This document shows, piece after piece, positions 10,811 through 19,901 of a stretch of 64,000 bases of DNA. The notes beneath the pieces are model-generated. The model ran no database searches and had not been told where the DNA came from. It saw nothing but the letters and a program-made list of their open reading frames with translations. The first letter of the stretch is position 1. Each line of letters opens with the position of its first letter. The position numbers and the translations under genes are program-made. The stretch is taken from NCBI RefSeq assembly GCF_034351645.1, contig NZ_CP133782.1:5238001-5302000 (forward strand). Reading direction: 5' to 3'. The stretch is from Pseudomonas sp. DC1.2 (lineage in GTDB: Bacteria > Pseudomonadota > Gammaproteobacteria > Pseudomonadales > Pseudomonadaceae).

Positions 10811-11353
10811 TTACACCGCGACGTTCATGAATCCTTGCGACTGCGCCAACGAGAACGGGCTTAACACTTGCCAGCTCTGCTCGCGCTGAAAGCACCCGTT
10901 GACGAACGCCGCCGCTGGACCGAAGGCGTTTACCGGCTCCAGACTGTCCCGAGCAAAGTGCTGCAAACCGTAGACTTCATCGACCATCAAACCGGCAAAC
11001 ACGTCTTTGAACTCCACCACCAGCACCCGCCGTTGCTTACGCACCGCTTGCAGCTCATGGCCGAGTTCGTCACCGAGGAACGCACTCACATCCATCACCG
11101 GCAACAAGCGCCCCCGCAGGTTGGCCACACCCTTGACCCAGGGTTTGACTCCGGGCAACGGGGTGAGCCGTGGCTCGTGCAACACCTCGCTGACTTCACC
11201 CATGGGCGCGACGTACCAGTGTTCGCCAAGGCGAAAGCCGATACCGCTCCAGCGGTCTTGGCGGATCGATTGCGACGGCAAGTCTGCCGCCAACAGACGA
11301 CAACGCTGGTCAATCTGCAGCAGCAGTTCGAAAGCCGTCAGCGACTCGCTCAT
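10811..11353 (-). CDS. pilI: PilI, CheW-like adaptor of the Pil-Chp system
   Basis: A 180-residue CheW-domain protein expected to bridge PilJ and ChpA. Characteristic CheW features visible are the segments [22 protein letters not shown] and [20 protein letters not shown]. Length matches PilI. It lies 10 bp after pilH, as part of pilG-H-I-J-chpA-chpC; a 122-bp spacer with a REP half site separates it from pilJ, which is longer than the other spacers in the cluster. Confidence 0.94.
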   Translation of the reverse strand: MSESLTAFELLLQIDQRCRLLAADLPSQSIRQDRWSGIGFRLGEHWYVAPMGEVSEVLHEPRLTPLPGVKPWVKGVANLRGRLLPVMDVSAFLGDELGHELQAVRKQRRVLVVEFKDVFAGLMVDEVYGLQHFARDSLEPVNAFGPAAAFVNGCFQREQSWQVLSPFSLAQSQGFMNVAV

Positions 11354-11363
11354 GGCCGCACGA

Positions 11364-11729
11364 TCAACCGGCCAACACGTTGTTCAGGGTTTTAATCAGG
11401 GTTTCTTCGTCGACCGGCTTGGTCAGGTAATCCTTGGCGCCCTGGCGCGTGCCCCAGACCTTGTCGGTTTCCTGATCCTTGGTGGTGATGATAATCACCG
11501 GGATGTGTCCGGTTTCCGGGTCTTTGGTCAACTGACGGGTCGCCTGAAAACCATTCAGGCCAGGCATGACGATGTCCATCAGCACCGCATCGGGTTTTTC
11601 CTGACGGGCCAGGGCCACGCCGTCGGCACCGTTTTCGGCTTTCAATACTTCATGACCGTGCTTTTCCAGCATGCCGGTCAGTTTGTACATTTCAGTCGGC
11701 GAATCATCGACGATCAGAATACGTGCCAT
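11364..11729 (-). CDS. pilH: PilH, CheY-like response regulator
   Basis: A 121-residue single-domain receiver. It shows the acidic pair in ILIVDDSPTEM, the phospho-acceptor Asp in VLMDIVMPGLNG and the conserved Lys in DYLTKPVDEETL. PilH acts with PilG downstream of ChpA and is associated with pilus retraction control. The start was put at the ATG at 11729 (MARILIVDD), which has GGGGAAGAG just upstream; an upstream ATG at 11741 overlaps that site and would add MGKS. Confidence 0.96.
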   Translation of the reverse strand: MARILIVDDSPTEMYKLTGMLEKHGHEVLKAENGADGVALARQEKPDAVLMDIVMPGLNGFQATRQLTKDPETGHIPVIIITTKDQETDKVWGTRQGAKDYLTKPVDEETLIKTLNNVLAG

Positions 11730-11789
11730 GCTCTTCCCCATTCTTCTTGTCGACGCCGGGCCCGTTGGCCGAGCGTCAAGGTGCGTGTC

Positions 11790-12194
11790 CTACTGCGGCA
11801 AAACGGCGGTAAAGCCCGGTACATGGGCCTTGATCGCGTTCAACAGTTCGTCCTTGCTGAAAGGCTTGGTCAGAAACTGATCGGAACCGACGATTCGTCC
11901 CTTGGCCTTGTCGAACAGTCCGTCCTTGGACGACAGCATAATCACTGGCGTGGACTTGAACGCACTGTTGTTTTTGATTAACGCGCAGGTCTGATAGCCA
12001 TCCAGGCGCGGCATCATGATGTCGACGAAGATAATGCCGGGTTGGTTGTCGGCAATCTTGGCCAGGGCATCGAAGCCATCGATGGCCGTGATGACTTCGC
12101 AGCCTACGTTTTTCAACAGCGTTTCGGCAGTGCGGCGAATCGTCTTCGAATCGTCGATTACCATGACCTTCAAGGCGCTGGAATGCTGTTCCAT
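11790..12194 (-). CDS. pilG: PilG, CheY-like response regulator
   Basis: A 134-residue receiver with KVMVIDDSKTIRRTAETLL, phospho-acceptor Asp in IIFVDIMMPRLDG and Lys in QFLTKPFSKDEL. PilG is the response regulator associated with pilus extension and cAMP control in P. aeruginosa. It is the first gene of the cluster. The ATG at 12194 (MEQHSSALKV) was chosen because it matches the conserved PilG N-terminus; the frame continues upstream without conserved sequence. It diverges from gshB, so its promoter lies in the 233-bp gap 12195-12427. Confidence 0.95.
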   Translation of the reverse strand: MEQHSSALKVMVIDDSKTIRRTAETLLKNVGCEVITAIDGFDALAKIADNQPGIIFVDIMMPRLDGYQTCALIKNNSAFKSTPVIMLSSKDGLFDKAKGRIVGSDQFLTKPFSKDELLNAIKAHVPGFTAVLPQ

Positions 12195-12427
12195 AAATGC
12201 TTTACCGTCGCCTTTGCGAATCAATTTGTCCGTTTGCGAGTGACCGACGGCTCGAAACCCTTGATGTTCAAGGGCCAGCACGACATGGCAGCCTTTTTAG
12301 CACAGTCTCCAAAACCAATCTATCGGCCGACCTGCGCAGTGGTTTTTCCTTGACCGGGAACACACTCAGCGCCACTCTGACGCCACTTTTTAACAGCCCT
12401 TTCCCAACCAATTTCGAGGAAAACCCC

Positions 12428-13381
12428 ATGAGCGTTCGCGTCGGGATTGTCATGGATCCTATTGCCGGCATCTCCTATAAAAAGGATAGCTCGCTGGCCA
12501 TGCTGCTGGCCGCACAGAAGCGCGGCTGGGAACTGTTCTATATGGAACAGCGCGATTTGTATCAGGGCGAAGGTGAAGCCCGTGCGCGGATGCGGCCACT
12601 GAAAGTGTTCGCCAACCCGGAAAAATGGTTTGAGCTGGAAGCCGAAACCGACGCCTTGCTGAGCGATCTGGACGTGATCCTGATGCGCAAGGATCCGCCT
12701 TTCGACATGGAATTCGTCTACTCCACTTACCTGCTGGAGCAAGCCGAGCGCGCCGGCGTGCTGGTGGTCAACAAGCCGCAGAGCCTGCGTGACTGCAACG
12801 AAAAGCTGTTCGCCACCTTATTCCCTCAATGCACGCCACCCACAGTGGTCAGCCGCCGCGCCGACGTGCTGCGTGAATTCGCTGCCAAACACGGTGACGT
12901 GATCCTCAAGCCGCTGGACGGTATGGGCGGCACTTCGATCTTCCGTCACCGCGCCGGCGACCCGAACCTCTCGGTGATCCTCGAAACCCTGACGGCACTC
13001 GGCACTCAGCAGATCATGGGGCAGGCGTACCTGCCGGCGATCAAGGACGGCGACAAGCGCATCCTGATGATCGACGGCGAACCCGTGGATTACTGCCTGG
13101 CACGCATCCCCGCTGCGGGCGAAACACGTGGCAACCTGGCCGCGGGTGGTCGTGGCGAAGCGCGCCCTCTGACCGATAAGGATCGCTGGATCGCGGCCCA
13201 GGTGGGCCCAACGCTGCGCGAGAAAGGCCTGCTGTTCGTCGGTCTTGACGTCATCGGTGAGCACCTGACAGAAATCAATGTCACCAGCCCGACCTGCATT
13301 CGCGAGATTGATAATGCATTTGGTACCGACATCGGTGGCCTGCTGATGGATGCAATCGACAAGAAGCTCAACGCCCGCTGA
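12428..13381 (+). CDS. gshB: Glutathione synthetase
   Basis: A 317-residue ATP-grasp enzyme joining gamma-glutamylcysteine and glycine to make glutathione in the cytoplasm. Family features include the N-terminal MSVRVGIVMDPI segment, the glycine-rich loop LKPLDGMGGTSIF and the C-terminal INVTSPTCIREID metal/ATP segment. The start has GAGGA seven bases upstream. It stands alone between the divergent pilG and the following tonB. Confidence 0.97.
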   Translation: MSVRVGIVMDPIAGISYKKDSSLAMLLAAQKRGWELFYMEQRDLYQGEGEARARMRPLKVFANPEKWFELEAETDALLSDLDVILMRKDPPFDMEFVYSTYLLEQAERAGVLVVNKPQSLRDCNEKLFATLFPQCTPPTVVSRRADVLREFAAKHGDVILKPLDGMGGTSIFRHRAGDPNLSVILETLTALGTQQIMGQAYLPAIKDGDKRILMIDGEPVDYCLARIPAAGETRGNLAAGGRGEARPLTDKDRWIAAQVGPTLREKGLLFVGLDVIGEHLTEINVTSPTCIREIDNAFGTDIGGLLMDAIDKKLNAR

Positions 13382-13516
13382 TAGAGAACACCGTGGCGGT
13401 TGACGTTTGGGAGTAAGCCGCCACGGCTACTACCAGACGTCAACAGAGCCTCAGGGGCGCCCGACATTGCGCTATCATCCGCGGCCTGTGAAAAACGTGA
13501 TGTTGGTTTTCTTGTC

Positions 13517-14416
13517 ATGACAGTTCCGTCCGATCTGCCCCCCGAACTCGCCCACCGTGGTGTGCGCCCGGCCGATCGCCTCGGTTTTACCCTGTTGCTC
13601 GCGGCGCTGATTCACCTGGCCTTGCTGTTGGGCGTCGGTTTCACGATGGTCGAACCCAAACAGATCAGCAAAACCCTGGAAATCACCCTCGCCACCTTCA
13701 AAAGCGAAACCAAGCCGAAAAAAGCTGATTTCCTCGCCCAAGAAAATCAGCAAGGCAGCGGAACCCTGGACAAAAAGGCGATTCCCAAGACCACCGAGAT
13801 CGCACCGTTTCAGGACAACAAGGTGCAGAAAGTCACGCCACCGCCCGCCGCCAAGCCTGAAGTGCAAGCAGCGGCCCCCAAGGCTGCCGTGACCACTATT
13901 GCGCCGAAGCCGAAAAAGGCCGAAGCCAAGACTGAAGCGCCCAAAACAGAAGCCAAACCCAAGGTCGCTGCGCCGACGTTTGACAGCTCGCAGTTGTCCA
14001 GCGACATCGCCAGCCTGGAAGCGGAACTCGCCAACGAACAACAGCTGTACGCCAAGCGCCCACGTATCCACCGCTTGAGCGCGGCGTCGACCATGCGTGA
14101 CAAAGGCGCCTGGTACAAAGACGACTGGCGCAAGAAAGTCGAGCGCATCGGTAACCTCAATTACCCCGACGAAGCACGGCGCAAGCAGATCTACGGCAAT
14201 TTGCGGCTTATGGTCTCGATCAACAGCGACGGCTCGCTGTTTGAAGTGCTGGTGCTGGAGTCCTCCGGCCAGCCGTTGCTGGATCAGGCGGCACAGCGAA
14301 TCGTCAGGCTGGCAGCACCGTTTGCACCGTTTACCGGGGATTTGTCGGATGTCGATCGGCTGGAAATCATCCGCACATGGAAGTTTGCGCGTGGGGACAC
14401 GCTCTCCAGCAACTGA
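13517..14416 (+). CDS. tonB3: TonB-family energy transducer (TonB3-like)
   Basis: A 299-residue TonB. There is an N-terminal anchor at about residues 20-40 (LGFTLLLAALIHLALLLGVGF) containing the His that TonB anchors usually have, then a long Lys/Ala/Pro linker (about 50-155), then a periplasmic C-terminal TonB domain (YPDEARRKQIYGNLRLMVSINSDGSLFEV). Position right after gshB and before algH is that of tonB3 in P. aeruginosa, which has been tied to twitching motility; that role is inferred here from synteny. The linker is KA-rich rather than the EP/KP type of classic TonB. No strong Shine-Dalgarno is seen before the ATG, so the start is less certain than the rest. Confidence 0.88.
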   Translation: MTVPSDLPPELAHRGVRPADRLGFTLLLAALIHLALLLGVGFTMVEPKQISKTLEITLATFKSETKPKKADFLAQENQQGSGTLDKKAIPKTTEIAPFQDNKVQKVTPPPAAKPEVQAAAPKAAVTTIAPKPKKAEAKTEAPKTEAKPKVAAPTFDSSQLSSDIASLEAELANEQQLYAKRPRIHRLSAASTMRDKGAWYKDDWRKKVERIGNLNYPDEARRKQIYGNLRLMVSINSDGSLFEVLVLESSGQPLLDQAAQRIVRLAAPFAPFTGDLSDVDRLEIIRTWKFARGDTLSSN

Positions 14417-14434
14417 CCAGCGCAAATTTCCCCT

Positions 14435-14457
14435 GATGGGAGCGGGCCTGCTCGCGC
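14435..14457. repeat. REP-type half site
   Basis: GATGGGAGCGGGCCTGCTCGCG lies 19 bp after the tonB stop. It matches the fluorescent Pseudomonas REP consensus and is unpaired. Confidence 0.55.
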
Positions 14458-14548
14458 CTGTATTTGATCTCGGTTGATTACAGGTTGGGGGCACTTGCGG
14501 TGCATCCCCGACTTGTCAGTTCGCCCCTCCAACGCCACACTAGCGCTC

Positions 14549-15121
14549 ATGAAAAACGTCAGCCCCAGCTACCTCAAGCATCAATTCCTGATTGCCATGC
14601 CGCACATGGCCGACCCAAACTTTGCGCACACCTTGACCTACATCGTCGAGCACACGGCCAATGGTGCCATGGGGCTGGTGGTCAACCGGGCGCAAGAATT
14701 GAGCCTGGCCGACATCCTCGAACAACTGCGCCCAGACATTGAACCGCCACTGCTCTGCCAGCACGTGCCGATCTTTACCGGGGGCCCGGTGCAGACTGAC
14801 CGTGGTTTTGTCCTGCACCCCTCGGGGCAACGCTATCAGGCGACCGTTGATCTGGAGGGCGAACTGTCGCTGTCCACCTCCCAGGACGTGCTGTTTGCCA
14901 TCGCCGACGGCGTCGGGCCGGGCAAAAGCCTGATTGCACTCGGTTACGCCGGTTGGGAAGCCGGGCAACTGGAGGCCGAGCTGACCGACAACGCCTGGCT
15001 AACCTGCCCTTACGACGCCGACATTCTGTTCAACACCAGCAGCGAATTGCGCCTGGAAGCAGCCGCTCGGCACTTGGGCGTCAATCTCAGTTTGCTGACC
15101 AGCCAGGCAGGGCACGCCTGA
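14549..15121 (+). CDS. algH: YqgE/AlgH family protein
   Basis: A 190-residue UPF0301 protein. Hallmarks are the N-terminal HQFLIAMPHMADPNFAHTLTYIVEH, GAMGLVVNR, and GGPVQTDRGFVLH. The biochemical role is not settled; in P. aeruginosa algH was linked to alginate regulation. The ATG at 14549 (MKNVSPSYLKH) matches the conserved start. Its TGA overlaps the ATG of ruvX (TGATG), a coupling found in most gammaproteobacteria. Confidence 0.95.
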   Translation: MKNVSPSYLKHQFLIAMPHMADPNFAHTLTYIVEHTANGAMGLVVNRAQELSLADILEQLRPDIEPPLLCQHVPIFTGGPVQTDRGFVLHPSGQRYQATVDLEGELSLSTSQDVLFAIADGVGPGKSLIALGYAGWEAGQLEAELTDNAWLTCPYDADILFNTSSELRLEAAARHLGVNLSLLTSQAGHA

Positions 15122-15558
15122 TGGCTCTTCGTTTGATTTTGGGTTTTGACTACGGCACCAAGCAGATCGGCGTGGCGGTGGGCCAGGTGATTACCGGCCA
15201 GGCCCGCGAGCTGTGTACGCTGAAAGCACAAAACGGTATTCCCGACTGGAATCAGGTGGAAGCCCTGATCAAGGAGTGGAAACCCGACGCCGTGGTGGTT
15301 GGCCTGCCGTTGAACATGGACGGCACGCCGAGCGACATGTGCCTGCGCGCCGAGAAGTTCGCCCGCCGCCTCAACGGCCGCTACAACCTGCCCTTTTATA
15401 CCCACGACGAGCGCCTGACCACGTTCGAAGCCAAAGGCGAGCGACGTGATCGTGGCGGGCAAAAAGGCAGTTACCGCGACAACCCGGTCGATGCCATCGC
15501 TGCCGCCCTGCTGCTGCAAGGCTGGCTCGACGAAAACACAGCACTGTTCCAATCCTGA
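15121..15558 (+). CDS. ruvX: RuvX/YqgF, Holliday junction resolvase-like nuclease
   Basis: A 145-residue RNase H-fold protein of the YqgF family, involved in 16S rRNA 5'-end maturation and proposed as a resolvase. Visible are the first acidic strand LGFDYGTKQIGVAVG, the VGLPLNMDGTPS loop, and the C-terminal YRDNPVDAIAAALLLQ with the catalytic Asp. It starts inside the algH stop codon. A 90-bp spacer with a small CCCGC/GCGGG hairpin separates it from pyrR. Confidence 0.95.
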   Translation: MALRLILGFDYGTKQIGVAVGQVITGQARELCTLKAQNGIPDWNQVEALIKEWKPDAVVVGLPLNMDGTPSDMCLRAEKFARRLNGRYNLPFYTHDERLTTFEAKGERRDRGGQKGSYRDNPVDAIAAALLLQGWLDENTALFQS

Positions 15559-15648
15559 AGCGCCGCCAAGGCGTCTCTCTAAGCGACACCCCGAGCCACA
15601 CCCAGCGCCGCACCCGCAAAGCGGGCACGGGCCCAAGAAGGAGCAACC

Positions 15649-16155
15649 ATGAGCCTGCCCAATCCCGCCGAACTGATCAGCCAGATGGCGATCCGTCTCA
15701 CGGCACACCTGGAACACCGAGGCATCAGCGAACCGCGTTACATCGGTATTCACAGCGGCGGAGTCTGGGTCGCCCAGGCGTTGCTCGATGAATTGGGCAG
15801 CGACTCGCCCCTCGGTATCCTCGACGTGTCCTTTTACCGCGACGATTTCAGCCAGAACGGCCTGCACCCGCAAGTGCGCCCATCCGCGCTGCCTTTTGAA
15901 ATCGAAGGCCAGCACCTGGTACTGATCGACGACGTATTGATGAGCGGTCGGACCATCCGCGCCGCGATGAATGAACTGTTCGACTACGGCCGTCCCGCCA
16001 GCGTAACGCTGGTCTGCCTGCTCGATCTGGACGCCGGCGAGCTGCCGATCCGCCCGAACGTGGTCGGCGCAACCCTGTCGCTGGCCGCTCACGAACGGGT
16101 GAAACTGTCCGGGCCGTCGCCGCTTGAACTAGAACTGCAAGACCTCGCCCTTTAA
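15649..16155 (+). CDS. pyrR: Bifunctional pyr regulator / uracil phosphoribosyltransferase PyrR
   Basis: A 168-residue type I phosphoribosyltransferase. The PRPP-binding loop is [17 protein letters not shown]. In Gram-positives PyrR controls pyr attenuation; in Pseudomonas it is reported as a regulator of pyr gene expression. AAGGAG lies upstream of the ATG. It precedes pyrB with only 27 bp between them, so it is likely the first gene of a pyrR-pyrB-pyrC' operon. Confidence 0.95.
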   Translation: MSLPNPAELISQMAIRLTAHLEHRGISEPRYIGIHSGGVWVAQALLDELGSDSPLGILDVSFYRDDFSQNGLHPQVRPSALPFEIEGQHLVLIDDVLMSGRTIRAAMNELFDYGRPASVTLVCLLDLDAGELPIRPNVVGATLSLAAHERVKLSGPSPLELELQDLAL

Positions 16156-16182
16156 TTCGCCCTATTGAGAGTCCCCCTCGCG

Positions 16183-17202
16183 ATGACGCCTCTAGAAACC
16201 AAGCGCCCGCTGCAGCTCAATGATCAGGGCCAGCTGCGCCACTTCCTCTCGCTCGACGGTTTGCGCCGCGAGTTGCTGACGGAAATCCTCGACACTGCCG
16301 ACTCGTTTCTCGAGGTCGGCGCCCGGGCGGTGAAGAAAGTCCCGTTGCTGCGCGGCAAGACCGTGTGCAACGTGTTCTTCGAGAACTCCACCCGCACCCG
16401 CACCACCTTTGAGCTTGCAGCTCAGCGGCTGTCGGCGGACGTGATCACCCTGAACGTGTCCACATCGTCGGCGAGCAAGGGCGAAACCCTGCTCGACACC
16501 CTGCGCAACCTCGAAGCGATGGCTGCCGACATGTTCGTCGTGCGTCACGGCGACTCCGGCGCCGCCCACTTCATCGCCGAACACGTGTGCCCGCAAGTGG
16601 CAATTATCAACGGCGGCGACGGCCGTCACGCCCACCCGACCCAGGGCATGCTCGACATGCTCACCATCCGCCGGCACAAGGGCGGGTTCGAAAACCTTTC
16701 GGTGGCCATCGTCGGCGACATCCTGCACTCGCGGGTGGCGCGCTCGAACATGCTGGCGCTGAAGACCCTCGGTTGCCCGGACATTCGCGTGATCGCGCCT
16801 AAAACCCTGCTGCCCATTGGTATCGAGCAATACGGCGTGAAGGTCTACACCGACATGACCGAAGGCCTGAAGGACGTCGACGTGGTGATCATGCTGCGCC
16901 TGCAACGCGAACGCATGACCGGCGGCCTGCTACCGAGCGAAGGCGAGTTCTATCGCCTGTTCGGCCTGACCACTGCGCGCCTGGCCGGGGCCAAACCGGA
17001 TTGCATCGTCATGCACCCAGGGCCGATCAACCGAGGGGTGGAAATTGAGTCGGCCGTGGCCGACGGCCCGCACTCGGTGATCCTCAATCAGGTCACCTAC
17101 GGCATCGCCATTCGTATGGCCGTGCTGTCGATGGCCATGAGCGGGCAGACTGCCCAGCGCCAATTCGAGCAAGGCCAATTCGAACAGGAGAACGCCCAGT
17201 GA
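16183..17202 (+). CDS. pyrB: Aspartate carbamoyltransferase catalytic subunit
   Basis: A 339-residue ATCase subunit catalysing the first committed step of pyrimidine synthesis. The carbamoyl-phosphate loop [11 protein letters not shown] and the HPTQGMLDM motif are intact. The ATG at 16183 ([12 protein letters not shown]) is the conserved Pseudomonas start; a TTG 18 bases upstream is also in frame. No pyrI is present: in pseudomonads PyrB assembles with PyrC' into a dodecamer. The last residues contain a short duplication (QFEQGQFEQ). The TGA overlaps the GTG start of pyrC'. Confidence 0.97.
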   Translation: MTPLETKRPLQLNDQGQLRHFLSLDGLRRELLTEILDTADSFLEVGARAVKKVPLLRGKTVCNVFFENSTRTRTTFELAAQRLSADVITLNVSTSSASKGETLLDTLRNLEAMAADMFVVRHGDSGAAHFIAEHVCPQVAIINGGDGRHAHPTQGMLDMLTIRRHKGGFENLSVAIVGDILHSRVARSNMLALKTLGCPDIRVIAPKTLLPIGIEQYGVKVYTDMTEGLKDVDVVIMLRLQRERMTGGLLPSEGEFYRLFGLTTARLAGAKPDCIVMHPGPINRGVEIESAVADGPHSVILNQVTYGIAIRMAVLSMAMSGQTAQRQFEQGQFEQENAQ

Positions 17203-18470
17203 AGCTCAGCATTCTCGGCGCACGCGTCATCGATCCGGCCAGCGGCCTGGACACAGTCACCGACATTCATATCGAAGCCTGCAAGATCGTCGGCCTCGGC
17301 GCCGCACCCGCCGGTTTTGTCGCCATCGACACCCTGGACGCCACAGGCTTGGTGGCCGCCCCAGGACTGGTTGACCTGAACGTCGCCCTGCGCGAGCCGG
17401 GTTACAGCCGTAAAGGCTCAATTGCCAGTGAAACTCGCGCGGCGGCGGCCGGCGGCGTGACCAGCTTGTGCTGCCCGCCAAAAACCAAACCGGTGCTGGA
17501 CACCTCGGCCGTGGCCGAATTGATCCTCGACCGCGCCCGCGAGGCCGGCAACACCAAAGTGTTCCCGATTGGCGCCCTGAGCAAAGGCCTGGAAGGCGAA
17601 CAGCTTGCCGAGCTGGTCGCCCTGCGCGACGCCGGCTGCGTGGCCTTCGGCAACGGTCTGGAGAGCTTTCGCAATACCCGCACCCTGTGCCGGGCGCTGG
17701 AATACGCGGCGACGTTTGACCTGACGGTGATTTTCAACTCGCAAGATCATGATCTGGCCGAAGGTGGCCTGGCCCACGAAGGCCCGACCGCCAGCTTCCT
17801 CGGTTTACCGGGGATTCCTGAAACCGCCGAAACCGTGGCCCTGGCCCGTGATCTGCTGCTGGTCGAGCAAAGCGGCGTGCGTGCGCACTTCAGCCAACTC
17901 ACCAGTGCTCGCGGTGTCGCCCTGATTGCTCAGGCACAGGCGCGCGGGCTGCCGGTAACCGCTGATGTCGCCCTGTACCAACTGATCCTGACTGACGAAG
18001 CCCTGATCGGCTTCAACAGCCTTTATCACGTCCAGCCGCCGCTGCGCACCCGCGCCGACCGCGAAGGCCTGCGCGCAGCAGTGAAGTCCGGAGTGGTCTC
18101 CGTGATTTCCAGCCATCACCAGCCTCATGAGCGGGACGCAAAACTCGCCCCGTTCGGCGCCACCGAGCCAGGCATCAGCAGTGTTGAACTGCTGCTACCA
18201 CTGGCCATGACGCTGGTCGAAGACGGTTTACTGGACCTGCCGACCTTGCTGGCGCGCTTGAGCGCCGGGCCTGCCGAGGCGTTGCGCCTGCCGGCTGGAA
18301 AATTGGCGGTAGGCGGGCCGGCAGACATCGTGCTGTTCGATCCGACGGCCTCGACCGTGGCCGGTGAAACCTGGCGTTCCAAAGGCGAGAACTGCCCGTT
18401 TCTCGGCCACAGTTTGCCGAGCGTAGTGCGTTACACCTTGGTCGATGGGCGGATTAGTCACCAGGCTTAA
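17199..18470 (+). CDS. pyrC': PyrC', catalytically inactive dihydroorotase-like ATCase subunit
   Basis: A 423-residue amidohydrolase-fold protein starting at a GTG that overlaps the pyrB stop. Active dihydroorotases carry two zinc-binding His in a D-x-H-x-H-x-REPG motif; here the motif reads [10 protein letters not shown], so both His are lost. The distal motif reads SSHHQPHE in place of the usual DHAPH. This fits the known Pseudomonas PyrC', a structural partner needed for assembly of ATCase. A separate active pyrC is expected elsewhere in the genome. Confidence 0.95.
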   Translation: MKLSILGARVIDPASGLDTVTDIHIEACKIVGLGAAPAGFVAIDTLDATGLVAAPGLVDLNVALREPGYSRKGSIASETRAAAAGGVTSLCCPPKTKPVLDTSAVAELILDRAREAGNTKVFPIGALSKGLEGEQLAELVALRDAGCVAFGNGLESFRNTRTLCRALEYAATFDLTVIFNSQDHDLAEGGLAHEGPTASFLGLPGIPETAETVALARDLLLVEQSGVRAHFSQLTSARGVALIAQAQARGLPVTADVALYQLILTDEALIGFNSLYHVQPPLRTRADREGLRAAVKSGVVSVISSHHQPHERDAKLAPFGATEPGISSVELLLPLAMTLVEDGLLDLPTLLARLSAGPAEALRLPAGKLAVGGPADIVLFDPTASTVAGETWRSKGENCPFLGHSLPSVVRYTLVDGRISHQA

Positions 18471-18482
18471 AACCGCGTCACC

Positions 18483-18545
18483 CCATCGCGAGCAGGCTCC
18501 CACAAGGACGCATCAGTCCTGCGGGAGCGAGTCGGCTCGCGATGG
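18483..18545. repeat. REP doublet (REPIN/BIME-like inverted pair)
   Basis: CCATCGCGAGCAGGCTCCC at 18483-18501 faces its inverted partner GGGAGCGAGTCGGCTCGCGATGG (18523-18545), with about 20 bases between. The pair can form a long hairpin and sits between the convergent pyrC' and TM2-domain genes, where it may also help termination. Confidence 0.85.
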
Positions 18546-18546
18546 T

Positions 18547-18978
18547 TTATTGGAAAGCGCCGCGATTCTGGGCGTTACGCTCAGAAATCTGATCATTGAG
18601 CGTCCAGAAGTCATACAGCACCCCGACAAAGAACAACCCGCCCGTCACCAGGTACAGCAACCCACTGATCCACTTCCCCTGATACATCCGGTGTACGCCG
18701 AGCACCCCAAGGAATGTCAGCAGAATCCACGCAACGGTGTATTCGATCGGCCCGCAAGTGAACCGCAGGTCAGCCTCACGGTCCATTGCCGGAATCAGGA
18801 ACACGTCGATCAGCCAGCCAATACCGAACAAGCCGAACGTAAAAAACCAGAGCGTCCCGGTCACCGGCTTACCGTAATAAAAACGATGAGCACCGGTAAA
18901 ACCAAAAATCCACAGCAAGTAGCCAATCACTTTGCTGTGTGTGCTTTGTTGTACGGCAGGATGTTGATAGGTGTTCAT
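18547..18978 (-). CDS. TM2-domain integral membrane protein
   Basis: A 143-residue protein with two TM2-type modules. Each has an aromatic-Gly helix pair with a central signature: GYLLWIFGFTGAHRFYYGKPVTG near residue 20 and ILLTFLGVLGVHRMYQGKWISG near residue 90, each followed by a second hydrophobic helix. Four transmembrane segments are likely. The function of bacterial TM2 proteins of this kind is unknown. It is a single gene; the upstream region 18979-19228 is AT-rich and divergent with the NlpC/P60 gene. Confidence 0.8.
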   Translation of the reverse strand: MNTYQHPAVQQSTHSKVIGYLLWIFGFTGAHRFYYGKPVTGTLWFFTFGLFGIGWLIDVFLIPAMDREADLRFTCGPIEYTVAWILLTFLGVLGVHRMYQGKWISGLLYLVTGGLFFVGVLYDFWTLNDQISERNAQNRGAFQ

Positions 18979-19228
18979 TGATGACCTCGTTTCACACGAT
19001 AGATAAATATTGTTGAATTCTTTGTGACTTTTTTACAGGCGTCCGACGTGTGGCAAATGTTACCTTGCCTCCTGTCAAAGCCTTGTAACACCTGACTTCT
19101 GTCCGACAATTGCTTCTAACTGCCGCTTCTTTGCCGCAGTTGACCGCCAGGTTGAATCGACCAACGGCCTCGGAAGGGACAAAAAAGCTGTTATAAAGTT
19201 GCGCGCTAACCTATATGAGCCTTGCCTA

Positions 19229-19849
19229 ATGCGTCCATTTTTCAAGACATGGCTAACCATTTGCCTATTAATGCCACTGGCCGCCCACGCCACCAATCGT
19301 GAGCAACGTCTTCCAAACGTTAACGGTTTCACCCCAAAATCCCATGTTTCGGCTCCTACGAGCAAAAACAAGCAAAGCGCCAAACACACCACCCATTTGG
19401 CTCACGCCAATAACAAGCTGGTGCCGCCGATGGCGACCAAGCAAAGCAGCAATGTGCTGAGCCGTGCGGTCAACGCCCTCGGTACTCCATACCGTTGGGG
19501 CGGCAGCAGCCCAAGTAAAGGGTTCGACTGCAGTGGTTTGGTGAAATATGCGTTTAACGACGCCACGTTCAACCTGCCACGCACCTCCAGCGCCATGGCC
19601 AGCGGTCATGGGCAGAAAGTCGAGCGCAAGGATCTGAAGCCGGGCGACCTGATTTTCTTCAACATCAAGAGCCGGCAGGTGAATCACGTTGCCATTTACC
19701 TGGGCAACGACCGCTTTATCCACGCACCGCGTCGTGGCAAGTCGGTGACCATCGACACACTGAAGAAACCGTATTGGGAAAGCCATTACGTGGTTGCCAA
19801 GCGGGTTCTGCCAAAAGAACCGCACCAGATGCGCGTTGTTCAGCGCTGA
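19229..19849 (+). CDS. Secreted C40 (NlpC/P60) peptidase
   Basis: A 206-residue exported protein: signal peptide MRPFFKTWLTICLLMPLAAHA, a basic, low-complexity linker to about residue 70, and a C-terminal NlpC/P60 domain. The catalytic Cys is in GFDCSGLV (C101), and the His is in NHVAIYLG (H153), with a polar residue expected at H165. Such enzymes cut D-Glu/mDAP peptide bonds in peptidoglycan stems in the periplasm. The start is the ATG at 19229 because it begins the signal peptide; a TTG 30 bases upstream is in frame. It is convergent with pilT and occupies the place where pilU would be. Confidence 0.88.
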   Translation: MRPFFKTWLTICLLMPLAAHATNREQRLPNVNGFTPKSHVSAPTSKNKQSAKHTTHLAHANNKLVPPMATKQSSNVLSRAVNALGTPYRWGGSSPSKGFDCSGLVKYAFNDATFNLPRTSSAMASGHGQKVERKDLKPGDLIFFNIKSRQVNHVAIYLGNDRFIHAPRRGKSVTIDTLKKPYWESHYVVAKRVLPKEPHQMRVVQR

Positions 19850-19901
19850 TCTCTAGCGTTTGATCACTCCCACGCGCTGCGTGGAAGTGATTGACTGCTT
19901 G

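Noticed and set aside
10689..10895. Longer N-terminus of PilJ
   Set aside because: The upstream extension covers a REP half site and part of pilI. The ATG at 10688 has a good Shine-Dalgarno and gives the usual length.
19075..19392. 105-codon open frame on the minus strand
   Set aside because: It covers the promoter region and signal peptide of the NlpC/P60 gene and has no conserved features.
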